Origin: an uncultured Gammaproteobacteria bacterium | GTDB lineage: Bacteria > Pseudomonadota > Gammaproteobacteria > PS1 > Thioglobaceae | Assembly: GCA_913044155.1 (NCBI GenBank) | Contig: CAJWNF010000002.1 | Coordinates: forward strand, 1-15,485 | Length of the DNA stretch: 15,485 nucleotides | Direction of reading: 5' to 3' | Shown here: one piece after another, positions 7,468 to 13,889 of the stretch | Layout of the letters: each line of letters starts with the position of its first letter | How positions within the stretch are numbered: the first letter of the stretch is position 1 | Position numbers and translations under genes: made by a program | Notes under the pieces: generated by a model | Database searches by the model: none | Told to the model about the DNA's origin: nothing | Seen by the model: the letters and a program-made list of their open reading frames with translations, nothing else

Positions 7468-8688
7468 CTATATAACCTTGGCTGAATGTCTTAATCTTTC
7501 AACAGGACGTTCATCAATAAATACATGGATAATTGCGGTAATTGCAGCGATTATGGCAGCCCACCACCATACCTGATTATAAGAGCCAGTAGTATCAAAC
7601 AAGTAGCCCCCAAGCCATACACCAGTAAATGAGCCAATCTGGTGGTTTAGAAATACAATGCCATAAAGTGTCCCCATATATTTCAGACCAAACATTTGTG
7701 CCACCAAGCCTGAGGTTGGAGGAACAGTTGCAAGCCAGAGAAATCCGGTGGCAAAAGAAAACGCATAAACTGAAAAAAGAGAAATAGGGAAAACAAGAAA
7801 TAACACAATGACTATCGACCTTGCTCCGTAGATAAAGGCTAGGATCCATTTCTTTGAATAGATTCCTGAAAGATGTCCAGCGGTAAGAGAGCCTACAATA
7901 TTGCACAAACCAATAATGGATAAACTTGCTGCAGCAACCGAGCTGTCAAAGCCCTTGTCTGCTAAATAAGAAGGCATATGGACAGTAATAAAGGCCAGTT
8001 GAAAACCACAAACAAAAAAGCCCGCAATAAGAAGCCAGTAATGGAAATGCTTGGAGGCCTCTCTAAGTGCCTCCCTAAGGTTTTGTTCGGATTCGTCATC
8101 TGTTTTAGTGTCAGTTTTTTTATCATCTTTAAATACGGGCGTGAAAAGTATCATTGAAAGTGAACCGATTGCCATTATTACTAGCGCCATCTGCCAGCCA
8201 TATGTCACAAGAAATTCTCGCGCTACAGGTATTAATAGGAATTGCCCAGCCGAACCTGCAGCGGTTCCTATGCCTAAAGCAAAGGCACGTTTTTCAGGCC
8301 TAACCATCCTTGCCATAGCTGGAAGCACAACTCCTAGACCAGTTCCGGCAATACCCATTCCTATAAGTATGCCTGCTCCTAGATGTAGATCGATAAAGCC
8401 ATCGGCAGTCGCAGTAATATAGAGTCCTAAAGCATAAAGTATTGAACCTAAAATGATTACTTTAGCGGTTCCGTACTTATCTGCAATGGCACCAGCCAGA
8501 GGCTGGAATAAGCCCCAAAAAAGATTTTGTAAAGCGAGCGAAAAAGCAAAAATTTCACGGCCATATCCGAATGATTCCGAGACAGGTTTCAAGAATAGAC
8601 CCAGCGAGGACCTGAATCCAAAGTTTATCGCTAAAAGTGCGCTTGCCGCAATAATAGCAAAACTCAATAATTTTTTATATTGGCTCAT
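7468..8688 (-). CDS. MFS transporter (monocarboxylate/oxalate-formate-like)
   Basis: A 406-residue inner-membrane protein with the 12-helix major facilitator layout: two bundles of about six hydrophobic segments separated by a charged cytoplasmic loop (about residues 188-207, KDDKKTDTKTDDESEQ). After helix 2 the loop GAIADKYGTAKV matches the MFS motif G-x3-D-x2-G-x2. The region NFGFRSSLGLFLKPVSESFG near the start resembles MCT/OFA-type carriers, which move organic acids, but the substrate is not readable. The C-terminus ends with a short basic tail after FIDERPVERL. The ATG at 8688 has only a weak ribosome site. It is convergent with modC and divergent from the amidotransferase gene. Confidence 0.88.
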   Translation of the reverse strand: MSQYKKLLSFAIIAASALLAINFGFRSSLGLFLKPVSESFGYGREIFAFSLALQNLFWGLFQPLAGAIADKYGTAKVIILGSILYALGLYITATADGFIDLHLGAGILIGMGIAGTGLGVVLPAMARMVRPEKRAFALGIGTAAGSAGQFLLIPVAREFLVTYGWQMALVIMAIGSLSMILFTPVFKDDKKTDTKTDDESEQNLREALREASKHFHYWLLIAGFFVCGFQLAFITVHMPSYLADKGFDSSVAAASLSIIGLCNIVGSLTAGHLSGIYSKKWILAFIYGARSIVIVLFLVFPISLFSVYAFSFATGFLWLATVPPTSGLVAQMFGLKYMGTLYGIVFLNHQIGSFTGVWLGGYLFDTTGSYNQVWWWAAIIAAITAIIHVFIDERPVERLRHSAKVI

Positions 8689-8715
8689 CTTATATTTTGC
8701 TCAACAAATTGCGTC

Positions 8716-8721
8716 AGTATA
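8716..8721 (-). promoter_or_regulatory. Candidate -10 box for the MFS gene
   Basis: TATACT on the minus strand (8721-8716) lies 28 bases upstream of the MFS ATG and matches 5 of 6 positions of TATAAT. A convincing -35 is not seen at 17 bases, so this is only a weak promoter candidate. Confidence 0.25.
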
Positions 8722-8830
8722 GCTAAATTATTATTTCTAATTAGTGAATATCCTGATAATTTATATAACAAAGGAATGGCAGTAAAGTGGTATATTTATT
8801 TCAGATTCTGGAAATATATTGGAGATTGAG

Positions 8831-9544
8831 ATGCGTTTACTTGTTTTTCAGCATATCGACTGTGAGCATCCAGGCTCCCTTAGACAATTTCTAGCAGAAG
8901 ATAAAATTGAGTGGGATGCCGTTAATTTACATCATGGAGAGTCGATCCCTAATCTGGATAATTATGATGCGCTTTGGGTTATGGGCGGACCTATGGATGT
9001 TTGGGATATTGAGGAATGCCCTTGGCTGGTTAACGAAAAGGCTGCAATACGTCATTGGGTGAGAGATTTAGGTAGGCCTTATCTAGGTTTGTGTTTAGGT
9101 CATCAGCTTTTGGCGGACGCTTTGGGTGGAACGTGTGGGCCGCAAAAAACCCCTGAAATAGGGGTACTAGAGGTTGAATTAACGAAGGAAGGCAAGGCTG
9201 ACCCACTTTTTCAAGGAACACCAGTCAAACAACAATGTTTACAGTGGCATTCGGTACGCGTTGCACAGGCGCCAGAAGGAGCGATAATATTAGCTAAATC
9301 CGATATTTGTTCAGTGCAGGCAATGAGAATTGGCACAAACGCATGGTCGATGCAATATCATGTCGAGATCGAGCCTGATACGGTAGATAATTGGGGAGCT
9401 GTTCCTGCCTACGCTGAGGCCTTAAGATCGGCGCTTGGTGAAGGTGCATTAGATAGTATGAAGACAGAAACAAATGCCAATATAAATGAATGTATGAGAT
9501 GTGCAAGAACAATTTATCAAAACTTTATGAGTGCGATAGAATAA
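8831..9544 (+). CDS. Class I glutamine amidotransferase-like protein
   Basis: A 237-residue cytoplasmic protein with a GATase-1 fold. The nucleophile elbow is YLGLCLGHQLLADALGG (84-100, Cys88) and the rest of the triad is His177 and Glu179 in MQYHVEIEPD. MGGPMDVWD (51-59) supplies the oxyanion-hole side. Such stand-alone proteins resemble the glutaminase part of GMP synthase but lack a synthetase partner; relatives include gamma-glutamyl hydrolases and amidases of varied substrate. The ATG at 8831 is preferred to an upstream in-frame TTG (8819) because GGAG (8821-8824) sits 6 bases before it. It lies 182 bases upstream of the corrinoid operon on the same strand, but a good promoter in between argues for a separate unit. 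A link to C1 or amine metabolism (for instance gamma-glutamyl amides) is possible but unsupported. Confidence 0.88.
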   Translation: MRLLVFQHIDCEHPGSLRQFLAEDKIEWDAVNLHHGESIPNLDNYDALWVMGGPMDVWDIEECPWLVNEKAAIRHWVRDLGRPYLGLCLGHQLLADALGGTCGPQKTPEIGVLEVELTKEGKADPLFQGTPVKQQCLQWHSVRVAQAPEGAIILAKSDICSVQAMRIGTNAWSMQYHVEIEPDTVDNWGAVPAYAEALRSALGEGALDSMKTETNANINECMRCARTIYQNFMSAIE

Positions 9545-9636
9545 CATTACTTAACTAGTCGAAAGAACTTCAAATTTGACTTAAATTACAATTAGTTATC
9601 GTATATATTAGACAAGGCCGACAAAGACGCAAAAAA

Positions 9637-9653
9637 AATCAAATTTAATGATT
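9637..9653. promoter_or_regulatory. Palindrome overlapping the corrinoid operon -35
   Basis: AATCA (9637-9641) and TGATT (9649-9653) are inverted around a 7-base A/T centre. The right arm overlaps the first bases of the -35 hexamer at 9652. This is a plausible regulator site for the operon, but the arms are short and the sequence AT-rich. Confidence 0.25.
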
Positions 9654-9680
9654 GACATAAAAAATAATTCAAGGTATCGT
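9652..9680 (+). promoter_or_regulatory. Sigma70-like promoter of the corrinoid/C1 operon
   Basis: A perfect TTGACA (9652-9657) is followed, after exactly 17 bases, by TATCGT (9675-9680, 4 of 6 matches to TATAAT). The predicted start near 9687 gives a short leader of about 40 bases, too short for a cobalamin riboswitch. I see no conserved B12-box-like element in the whole spacer 9545-9726. This is the best promoter match in the window. Confidence 0.6.
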
Positions 9681-9717
9681 TCCGCTTTTTTTACAACCAA
9701 ATGTTAAGTTCTATATA

Positions 9718-9723
9718 AAGGGG
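9718..9723 (+). promoter_or_regulatory. Ribosome binding site deciding the corrinoid protein start
   Basis: AAGGGG precedes two tandem ATG codons. Spacing is 3 bases to the ATG at 9727 and 6 bases to the one at 9730, so the second is the better start. Confidence 0.55.
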
Positions 9724-9729
9724 TGCATG

Positions 9730-10434
9730 ATGAGTGAAGAAGATGATTTTGATCTAAACGATTTGGATGACAAAGAACTAGTAGAACAGATTCAGGATGA
9801 TCTATATGACGGCCTTGATGATGAAGTTACAGAAGGTACAAAAATTCTCTTAGATCGTGGTTGGGACGCCAATGACGTGCTCGGCGATGCGCTTGTTGGT
9901 GGAATGAAAATAGTGGGCATAGATTTTAGGGATGGTATCTTGTTTGTCCCTGAAGTTCTCAAGTGTGCTGGCGCTATGAAAGGCGGCATGAATGTCTTGC
10001 GTCCAATTCTTGCTCAATCTTCAGAAGACTCCTCTTTAGGCAAGTTTGTAATTGGCACTGTTAAAGGTGATATTCATGATATTGGTCAAAAATTAGTTTC
10101 TATGATGTGTGAAGGTTCAGGTTTTGAGGTAATTAATTTAGGGATCAACAACCCGGTAGAAAACTATTTGGCGGCAATCGATGAGCACGAGCCTGTGATT
10201 GTAGGTATGTCTGCCCTTCTCACTACAACGATGCCATATATGGGCGTTGTGGTTGAAGAAATGGAGAAGCGCGGTTTACGTAAAGATGTCCATATTATGT
10301 GTGGTGGAGCGCCACTAAACCAAGAATTCGCTGACGCGATAGGCGTACCTGCCTATGGTCGTGATGCTGCACGGAGCGCCGAGATGGCGGAAGAGTATGT
10401 GCGCGGCTTGGGGAAAAAGCGTGGTCACAGATAA
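9730..10434 (+). CDS. Corrinoid (B12-binding) methyl carrier protein, MtbC/MttC/MetH-type
   Basis: A 234-residue cytoplasmic carrier whose cobalamin accepts and donates methyl groups. Residues about 14-95 form the four-helix cap domain, with DALVGGMKIVGIDFRDGILF and VPEVLKCAGAMKGGM. The Rossmann-like B12 domain follows: TVKGDIHDIGQKLV carries the base-off DxHxxG motif (Asp114, His116, Gly119), where His116 would ligate cobalt. SALLTTTMPYM (161-171) and CGGAPLNQEFADAIG are the other B12 contacts. It resembles corrinoid proteins of methylamine, methanol and betaine methyltransferases in anaerobes. Odd is a very acidic N-terminus (residues 1-35, rich in Asp/Glu). The start at 9730 is chosen by ribosome-site spacing over a tandem ATG at 9727. 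Its stop lies inside the next gene (14-base overlap). Its cognate substrate methyltransferase is not in the window, so the methyl donor is unknown. Confidence 0.93.
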   Translation: MSEEDDFDLNDLDDKELVEQIQDDLYDGLDDEVTEGTKILLDRGWDANDVLGDALVGGMKIVGIDFRDGILFVPEVLKCAGAMKGGMNVLRPILAQSSEDSSLGKFVIGTVKGDIHDIGQKLVSMMCEGSGFEVINLGINNPVENYLAAIDEHEPVIVGMSALLTTTMPYMGVVVEEMEKRGLRKDVHIMCGGAPLNQEFADAIGVPAYGRDAARSAEMAEEYVRGLGKKRGHR

Positions 10435-11068
10435 CAAAACCTCAGATAAAACTAAAAGGCGATTGGTTTTAGGTTGTGGGGCGCTTGTATATGACCTGCT
10501 CAGACTGATAGAACAAAATCCTGGTTTATCTGAACAAGTCAAATTGCAGTGTCTCCCAGCCAGCTGGCATAATTCACCACAATTGATAGCGCCAGGTGTG
10601 GACGAATATTTGTCTTTGTACGGCGATATGTACGAAGAGATTTATATTGCTTATGCTGACTGTGGTACGGGAGGAGAGCTCGATAGAGTTTTGGAAAAAT
10701 ACAATGCAAAAAGGATTGATGGTGCGCATTGTTATGAGTTTTTTGCTGGTTCTGAAACCTTCAATAAGATGGTTGAAGAAGAGCTAGGCACTTTTTATTT
10801 AACGGATTATTTGGTAAAAAATTTTCAAAGAATTATGATTACAGGGCTTGGCCTCGATCGGCACCCAGAGTTGTTTGAGGTATATTTTGCGAATTACAAT
10901 AAATTAGTTTATTTAGCTCAGACTGAGAACGAGCAATGGAATAGAGAAGCTGAACAGTATGCAAAAGATTTTGGATTTGATTACGAGTACAGGCTGGTTG
11001 GCACTGGATCTCTGGATTGCGTATTTGATGAAATTGAAGTAACGCACTTGATAAAAGAAGAGAAGTAA
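10421..11068 (+). CDS. DUF1638 protein, unknown function, in corrinoid operon
   Basis: A 215-residue soluble protein that I recognise as DUF1638; its function is not established. Family-like landmarks are LGCGALVYDLLRLI (Cys19), SWHNSPQLI (His50), YADCGTGGELDRVL (Cys81), HCYEFFAGSETF (His103/Cys104), FYLTDYLVKNFQRI and GLDRHPELFEVYFANYNKLV (His148). The conserved-looking Cys and His residues suggest metal or cofactor binding, but that is inference. The frame is open from 10355, yet the likely start is GTG at 10421 with GGGGA 6 bases before it. This trims the protein to the DUF1638 body and overlaps the corrinoid gene by 14 bases, implying coupled translation. One base separates its stop from the next gene. 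From memory, DUF1638 genes recur beside corrinoid methyltransfer genes in other proteobacteria and in methanogens, so a role in handling or activating the corrinoid protein is a fair guess. Confidence 0.85.
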   Translation: MVTDNKTSDKTKRRLVLGCGALVYDLLRLIEQNPGLSEQVKLQCLPASWHNSPQLIAPGVDEYLSLYGDMYEEIYIAYADCGTGGELDRVLEKYNAKRIDGAHCYEFFAGSETFNKMVEEELGTFYLTDYLVKNFQRIMITGLGLDRHPELFEVYFANYNKLVYLAQTENEQWNREAEQYAKDFGFDYEYRLVGTGSLDCVFDEIEVTHLIKEEK

Positions 11069-11069
11069 G

Positions 11070-11513
11070 ATGTATAAAGCGAGACTATTTGCAGCTAGGC
11101 ATGCGAGATTCTATGAGGCGCTATATAACGCTTCATCGCCAATTATTCTGTCTCTACTTCGGGGAGTGAACATGTTGACACGTGACAAGCTTGATAGGCC
11201 CATTACTTGGGTTGAAAAAAAGGTTAAGGGGTTTATGTTTGACTGTCAAATGTGTGGCAATTGTGTCTTATCAACTACAGGTATGACGTGTCCAATGAAT
11301 TGTCCAAAAACACTCAGGAACGGGCCCTGTGGGGGTGTGCGTGAGAATGGTAATTGTGAAGTTAAGCCAGACATGAAGTGTGTATGGGTGGAGGCTTGGA
11401 ATGGTTCAACAAAGATGAAAAATAATACGAAAATTCAGGAGATACAGTTTGCAGTTAATAATGACCATAAAGACACAAGTGCTTGGATTCGTTTAGCTAA
11501 AGAAGGTAAATAA
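11070..11513 (+). CDS. metV: MetV-like Cys-rich protein (methylene-THF reductase C-terminal family)
   Basis: A 147-residue protein of the family named 'methylenetetrahydrofolate reductase C-terminal' (MetV in acetogens). Eight cysteines lie in a compact block: Cys59, 62, 65 (CQMCGNC), 74, 78 (CPMNC), 87 (GPCGG), 96 and 104. GMTCPMNCPKTLRNGPCGG (71-89) is the family signature. In acetogens MetV pairs with MetF; the cysteines can bind Zn or Fe-S and may link MetF to an electron carrier. The N-terminal 50 residues are basic and helical. It starts one base after the DUF1638 stop and ends 18 bases before the MetF-like gene, consistent with a MetFV complex. It is shorter than the roughly 200 residues I recall for acetogen MetV, so it may be a minimal version. 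The gene symbol is by analogy. Confidence 0.82.
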   Translation: MYKARLFAARHARFYEALYNASSPIILSLLRGVNMLTRDKLDRPITWVEKKVKGFMFDCQMCGNCVLSTTGMTCPMNCPKTLRNGPCGGVRENGNCEVKPDMKCVWVEAWNGSTKMKNNTKIQEIQFAVNNDHKDTSAWIRLAKEGK

Positions 11514-11531
11514 AATTTATTTGAAATACTA

Positions 11532-12542
11532 ATGAGTAAGACAGACAAAGACAATCAAGAATACGTATACCATCCTGGAGATCCATTACCAGAGTTGGAA
11601 GGTCACGTCTCGTGCGGAAGATTTGAGAGGGTTTTAAGGAGTGGGAAGTTCGCTGTAACAACTGAACTTTCGCCACCAGATTCAACTGACAGAGAGGAGG
11701 TCTATAAACAAGCATCATTGTTTGATGATTATGTAGACGCTATCAATGCTACAGATGGTTCAGGAGCGAATTGCCATATGTCGAGTGTTGTAGTATGTGC
11801 ATTACTTAATTATATTGGCTACTCTCCAATTTATCAGATCTCTTGCCGCGATAGAAATAGAATAGCTATCCAAGGTGACTTGTTGGGTGCTGCAGCATTA
11901 GGAATTTGTAATGTCTTAGCTTTGACAGGTGACGATGTTGTGTCTGGAGACCATCCCGAGGCAAAAAGAGTGTTTGACCTTGACAGTGTTTCGTTACTGA
12001 CAACCATTAAAAAAATGCGTGACGAGTCAGCATTTTTAAGTGGCAGGGCTATCTCAAAGCCTCCAAAAGTGTTTGCAGGTAGTACTATTAATCCTTTCGT
12101 GCCACCTGTTAAATCAAAAGTGCTGCAACTTGAAAAAAAGATTGCGGCTGGGGCTGGCTTTATTCAGACGCAGTATTGCTTTGACTTGCCGATGTTGAGA
12201 GAGTTTATGTTGGAGGTTGTTGACCGGGGTTTAACGGAAAAGGCCTTCTTCTTGCCTGGAGTTGGCACTTTGGCTTCTGCTCGTACAGCGAGATGGATGC
12301 AAAATAATGTTCCAGGCGTTTATATACCTGATGAAATAATTAAACGTTTAGAAGGTGCAGACGACCAAAAAAAGGAAGGCCAATTAATTTGTACTGAGTT
12401 GATGCAGCAGGTCAAAGAAATTGATGGTGTAAGTGGCGTGCACGTGATGGCATATAAGCAAGAGCAATACGTTGCACAAATGGTGAAAAATTCTGGAGTT
12501 CTGGATGGCAGAAAGCCGTGGTCACCTAAGGATAATTATTAA
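11532..12542 (+). CDS. metF: Methylenetetrahydrofolate reductase, MetF family
   Basis: A 336-residue TIM-barrel flavoenzyme that interconverts 5,10-methylene-THF and 5-methyl-THF. Visible signatures are the active-site Glu45 in TTELSPP, the folate/FAD-binding ISCRDRNRIAIQGDLLGAAA (103-122), LALTGDD (129-135) for FAD, AGAGFIQTQYCFD and the late PGVGTLASARTARWM. About 30 residues precede the barrel, longer than E. coli MetF. With the MetV-like gene just upstream and a methyl-THF-making methyltransferase downstream, it probably runs in the methyl-THF oxidising direction to feed one-carbon units into methylene-THF, rather than methionine synthesis. This is inference, since the enzyme is reversible and potentials decide. 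No strong ribosome site is seen before the ATG at 11532. I cannot tell whether the electron partner is NAD, ferredoxin or quinone. Confidence 0.9.
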   Translation: MSKTDKDNQEYVYHPGDPLPELEGHVSCGRFERVLRSGKFAVTTELSPPDSTDREEVYKQASLFDDYVDAINATDGSGANCHMSSVVVCALLNYIGYSPIYQISCRDRNRIAIQGDLLGAAALGICNVLALTGDDVVSGDHPEAKRVFDLDSVSLLTTIKKMRDESAFLSGRAISKPPKVFAGSTINPFVPPVKSKVLQLEKKIAAGAGFIQTQYCFDLPMLREFMLEVVDRGLTEKAFFLPGVGTLASARTARWMQNNVPGVYIPDEIIKRLEGADDQKKEGQLICTELMQQVKEIDGVSGVHVMAYKQEQYVAQMVKNSGVLDGRKPWSPKDNY

Positions 12543-12565
12543 TAATATACGGAGTAAATTAAAGA

Positions 12566-13462
12566 ATGACAACTACAATCTTATCGTCAGCAAAACAAGA
12601 AGTTACGATCGGTTTTGGACAACCTTTTGTAATGATTGGAGAGCGTATCAATCCAACCGGTAGAAAAATCCTTGCCGCAGAAATGAAGGCTGGAGATTAT
12701 TCGCGGGTTGAGGCAGATGCCATTGCTCAAGTCTCAGCCGGCGCTCAAATGCTCGACGTCAATGCTGGAATCCCTCTTGCAGATGAGCCCGCTATATTGG
12801 CTGAAGCTATACGCCGTGTACAGTCGGTTGTTGACGTGCCTTTATGCATAGACTCTTCAATTATTGAAGCGCTTGAGTCTGGTCTCGCGGCTTATCAAGG
12901 TCGTGCACTGGTTAATTCAACCACAGGCGAGACCGAAGTGTTGGAGCGCGTCCTGCCTTTGGTGAAAAAATACGAGGCAGCTGTTGTCGCTATATCGAAC
13001 GACGAGACTGGCATTAATCAGGATCCAAACGAGAGGTTTAAAGTGGCGAAAAAAATTGTCGAGCATGCGGCCGATTATGGCATCAAGTCCCAAGATGTGG
13101 TTGTAGATCCGTTGGTTATGCCTATCGGGGCGATCTCGCAGGCAGGCAATCAGGTTTTTGATTTAGTTCGCAGGTTGCGCTCTGAGCTAAAGGTGAATAC
13201 AACCTGCGGGGCTTCGAATGTGAGTTTTGGTTTGCCGCAACGTGGTGGCATTAATAATGCCTTTTTGCCAATGTCGATAGTTGCAGGAATGACGTCAGCG
13301 ATAGTTAATCCACTTCATCCAGAGCTGGTTCAAGCGATCAGGGCTGCGAATGTATTGACCGGGGTTGATGATGGGTGCAGCTCTTGGATTTCTAATTATA
13401 AAGAGCCTGCTGCAGAGGGCGGTTCAGGTCGTGAAGGGCGACGTCGCAGAAGACGTAGTTAA
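12566..13462 (+). CDS. Methyltetrahydrofolate:corrinoid methyltransferase (MetH/AcsE-like pterin-binding)
   Basis: A 298-residue TIM-barrel protein of the pterin-binding family. GERINPTGRK (25-34), DVNAG (64-68), IDSS (95-98), NSTTGE (117-122) and GASNVSFGLPQR (215-226, Asn218) match the methyl-THF domain of MetH and AcsE, not dihydropteroate synthase. It would exchange a methyl group between tetrahydrofolate and the corrinoid protein encoded at the operon start. GGAG (12551-12554) lies 11 bases before the ATG. The barrel is followed by an unusual tail, residues 282-298, which is Gly/Ser-rich and then six Arg in a row. The six Arg codons are mixed (CGA, CGT, CGC, AGA, AGA, CGT), so the run is not a simple DNA repeat. 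In this context the physiological direction is probably corrinoid to THF, as in demethylating modules. A GFA-family gene follows after 11 bases. Confidence 0.92.
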   Translation: MTTTILSSAKQEVTIGFGQPFVMIGERINPTGRKILAAEMKAGDYSRVEADAIAQVSAGAQMLDVNAGIPLADEPAILAEAIRRVQSVVDVPLCIDSSIIEALESGLAAYQGRALVNSTTGETEVLERVLPLVKKYEAAVVAISNDETGINQDPNERFKVAKKIVEHAADYGIKSQDVVVDPLVMPIGAISQAGNQVFDLVRRLRSELKVNTTCGASNVSFGLPQRGGINNAFLPMSIVAGMTSAIVNPLHPELVQAIRAANVLTGVDDGCSSWISNYKEPAAEGGSGREGRRRRRRS

Positions 13463-13473
13463 GTTGGTTGTTT

Positions 13474-13887
13474 ATGAATTCAGTCAAATATAAAGGTTCT
13501 TGCGTTTGTGGCAAGACCACCTACGAGGCTTTTGACTTAGGAGATGTATCGTATTGTCATTGTGAACAGTGTCGCAAGATGACGGGTCACTATATGGCGG
13601 CATGTCAGGTAAAAAGGGATAAAATAAAAATCAAAGGTAAGATTAAGTGGTTCTATACACATAAAGGTTCACGACATGGTTTTTGTGATAATTGTGGTGC
13701 ACATATGTTTTGGCAAAACGACACTCAACCAATCATCAGCGTCACAGCAGGGAGTCTTGAAGATGCAAAGAATTTGGGTGTTTGGCACCATATATTTACA
13801 GAAGAGAAAGGTTGTTATTACGAAATTAATTCCAATGAGCCACAATCCGAAGGTTATGGCGATAGCGGATTAGATGGAGCAGTATAG
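13474..13887 (+). CDS. GFA-family (glutathione-dependent formaldehyde-activating-like) zinc protein
   Basis: A 137-residue GFA/CENP-V domain protein. The zinc-binding cysteines are clear: Cys10 and Cys12 (GSCVCG), Cys28, Cys30 and Cys33 (YCHCEQCRK), and Cys71 and Cys74 (FCDNCGAHMF). SVTAGSLED and WHHIFTEEKG follow as in the family. The founding member was proposed to speed S-hydroxymethylglutathione formation from formaldehyde and glutathione, though that activity is disputed, and most relatives have no known function. Its place between the methyl-THF methyltransferase and the corrinoid activator suggests a C1-related task. The start is uncertain: ATG at 13474 is chosen over an in-frame TTG at 13468, and neither has a good ribosome site. 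The stop is 2 bases before the next start. It is not part of known corrinoid modules that I can recall, so it may be lineage-specific. Confidence 0.88.
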   Translation: MNSVKYKGSCVCGKTTYEAFDLGDVSYCHCEQCRKMTGHYMAACQVKRDKIKIKGKIKWFYTHKGSRHGFCDNCGAHMFWQNDTQPIISVTAGSLEDAKNLGVWHHIFTEEKGCYYEINSNEPQSEGYGDSGLDGAV

Positions 13888-13889
13888 CC

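Noticed and set aside
8051..8722. Two plus-strand frames (8051-8422 and 8453-8722) opposite the MFS gene
   Set aside because: Both are antisense to a clear 12-helix transporter, show no domain and have no ribosome site; shadows.
9690..9717. Second promoter TTTACA-16-TATATA just before the corrinoid gene
   Set aside because: Transcription would begin around or after the ribosome binding site at 9718-9723, so it could not make a useful message.
9545..9726. Cobalamin riboswitch ahead of the corrinoid operon
   Set aside because: The spacer is too short and AT-rich, with no visible B12-box-like motif, and the predicted leader is only about 40 bases.
10355..10420. Upstream ATG extension of the DUF1638 gene
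   Set aside because: It would overlap the corrinoid gene by 80 bases and add residues that do not look like the family; the GTG at 10421 has a better ribosome site and fits the domain edge.
12566..13462. Dihydropteroate synthase (folP)
   Set aside because: It shares the pterin-binding fold, but GERINPTGRK, DVNAG and ASNVSFGLPQR are those of methyl-THF methyltransferases, and the operon is corrinoid-dependent.
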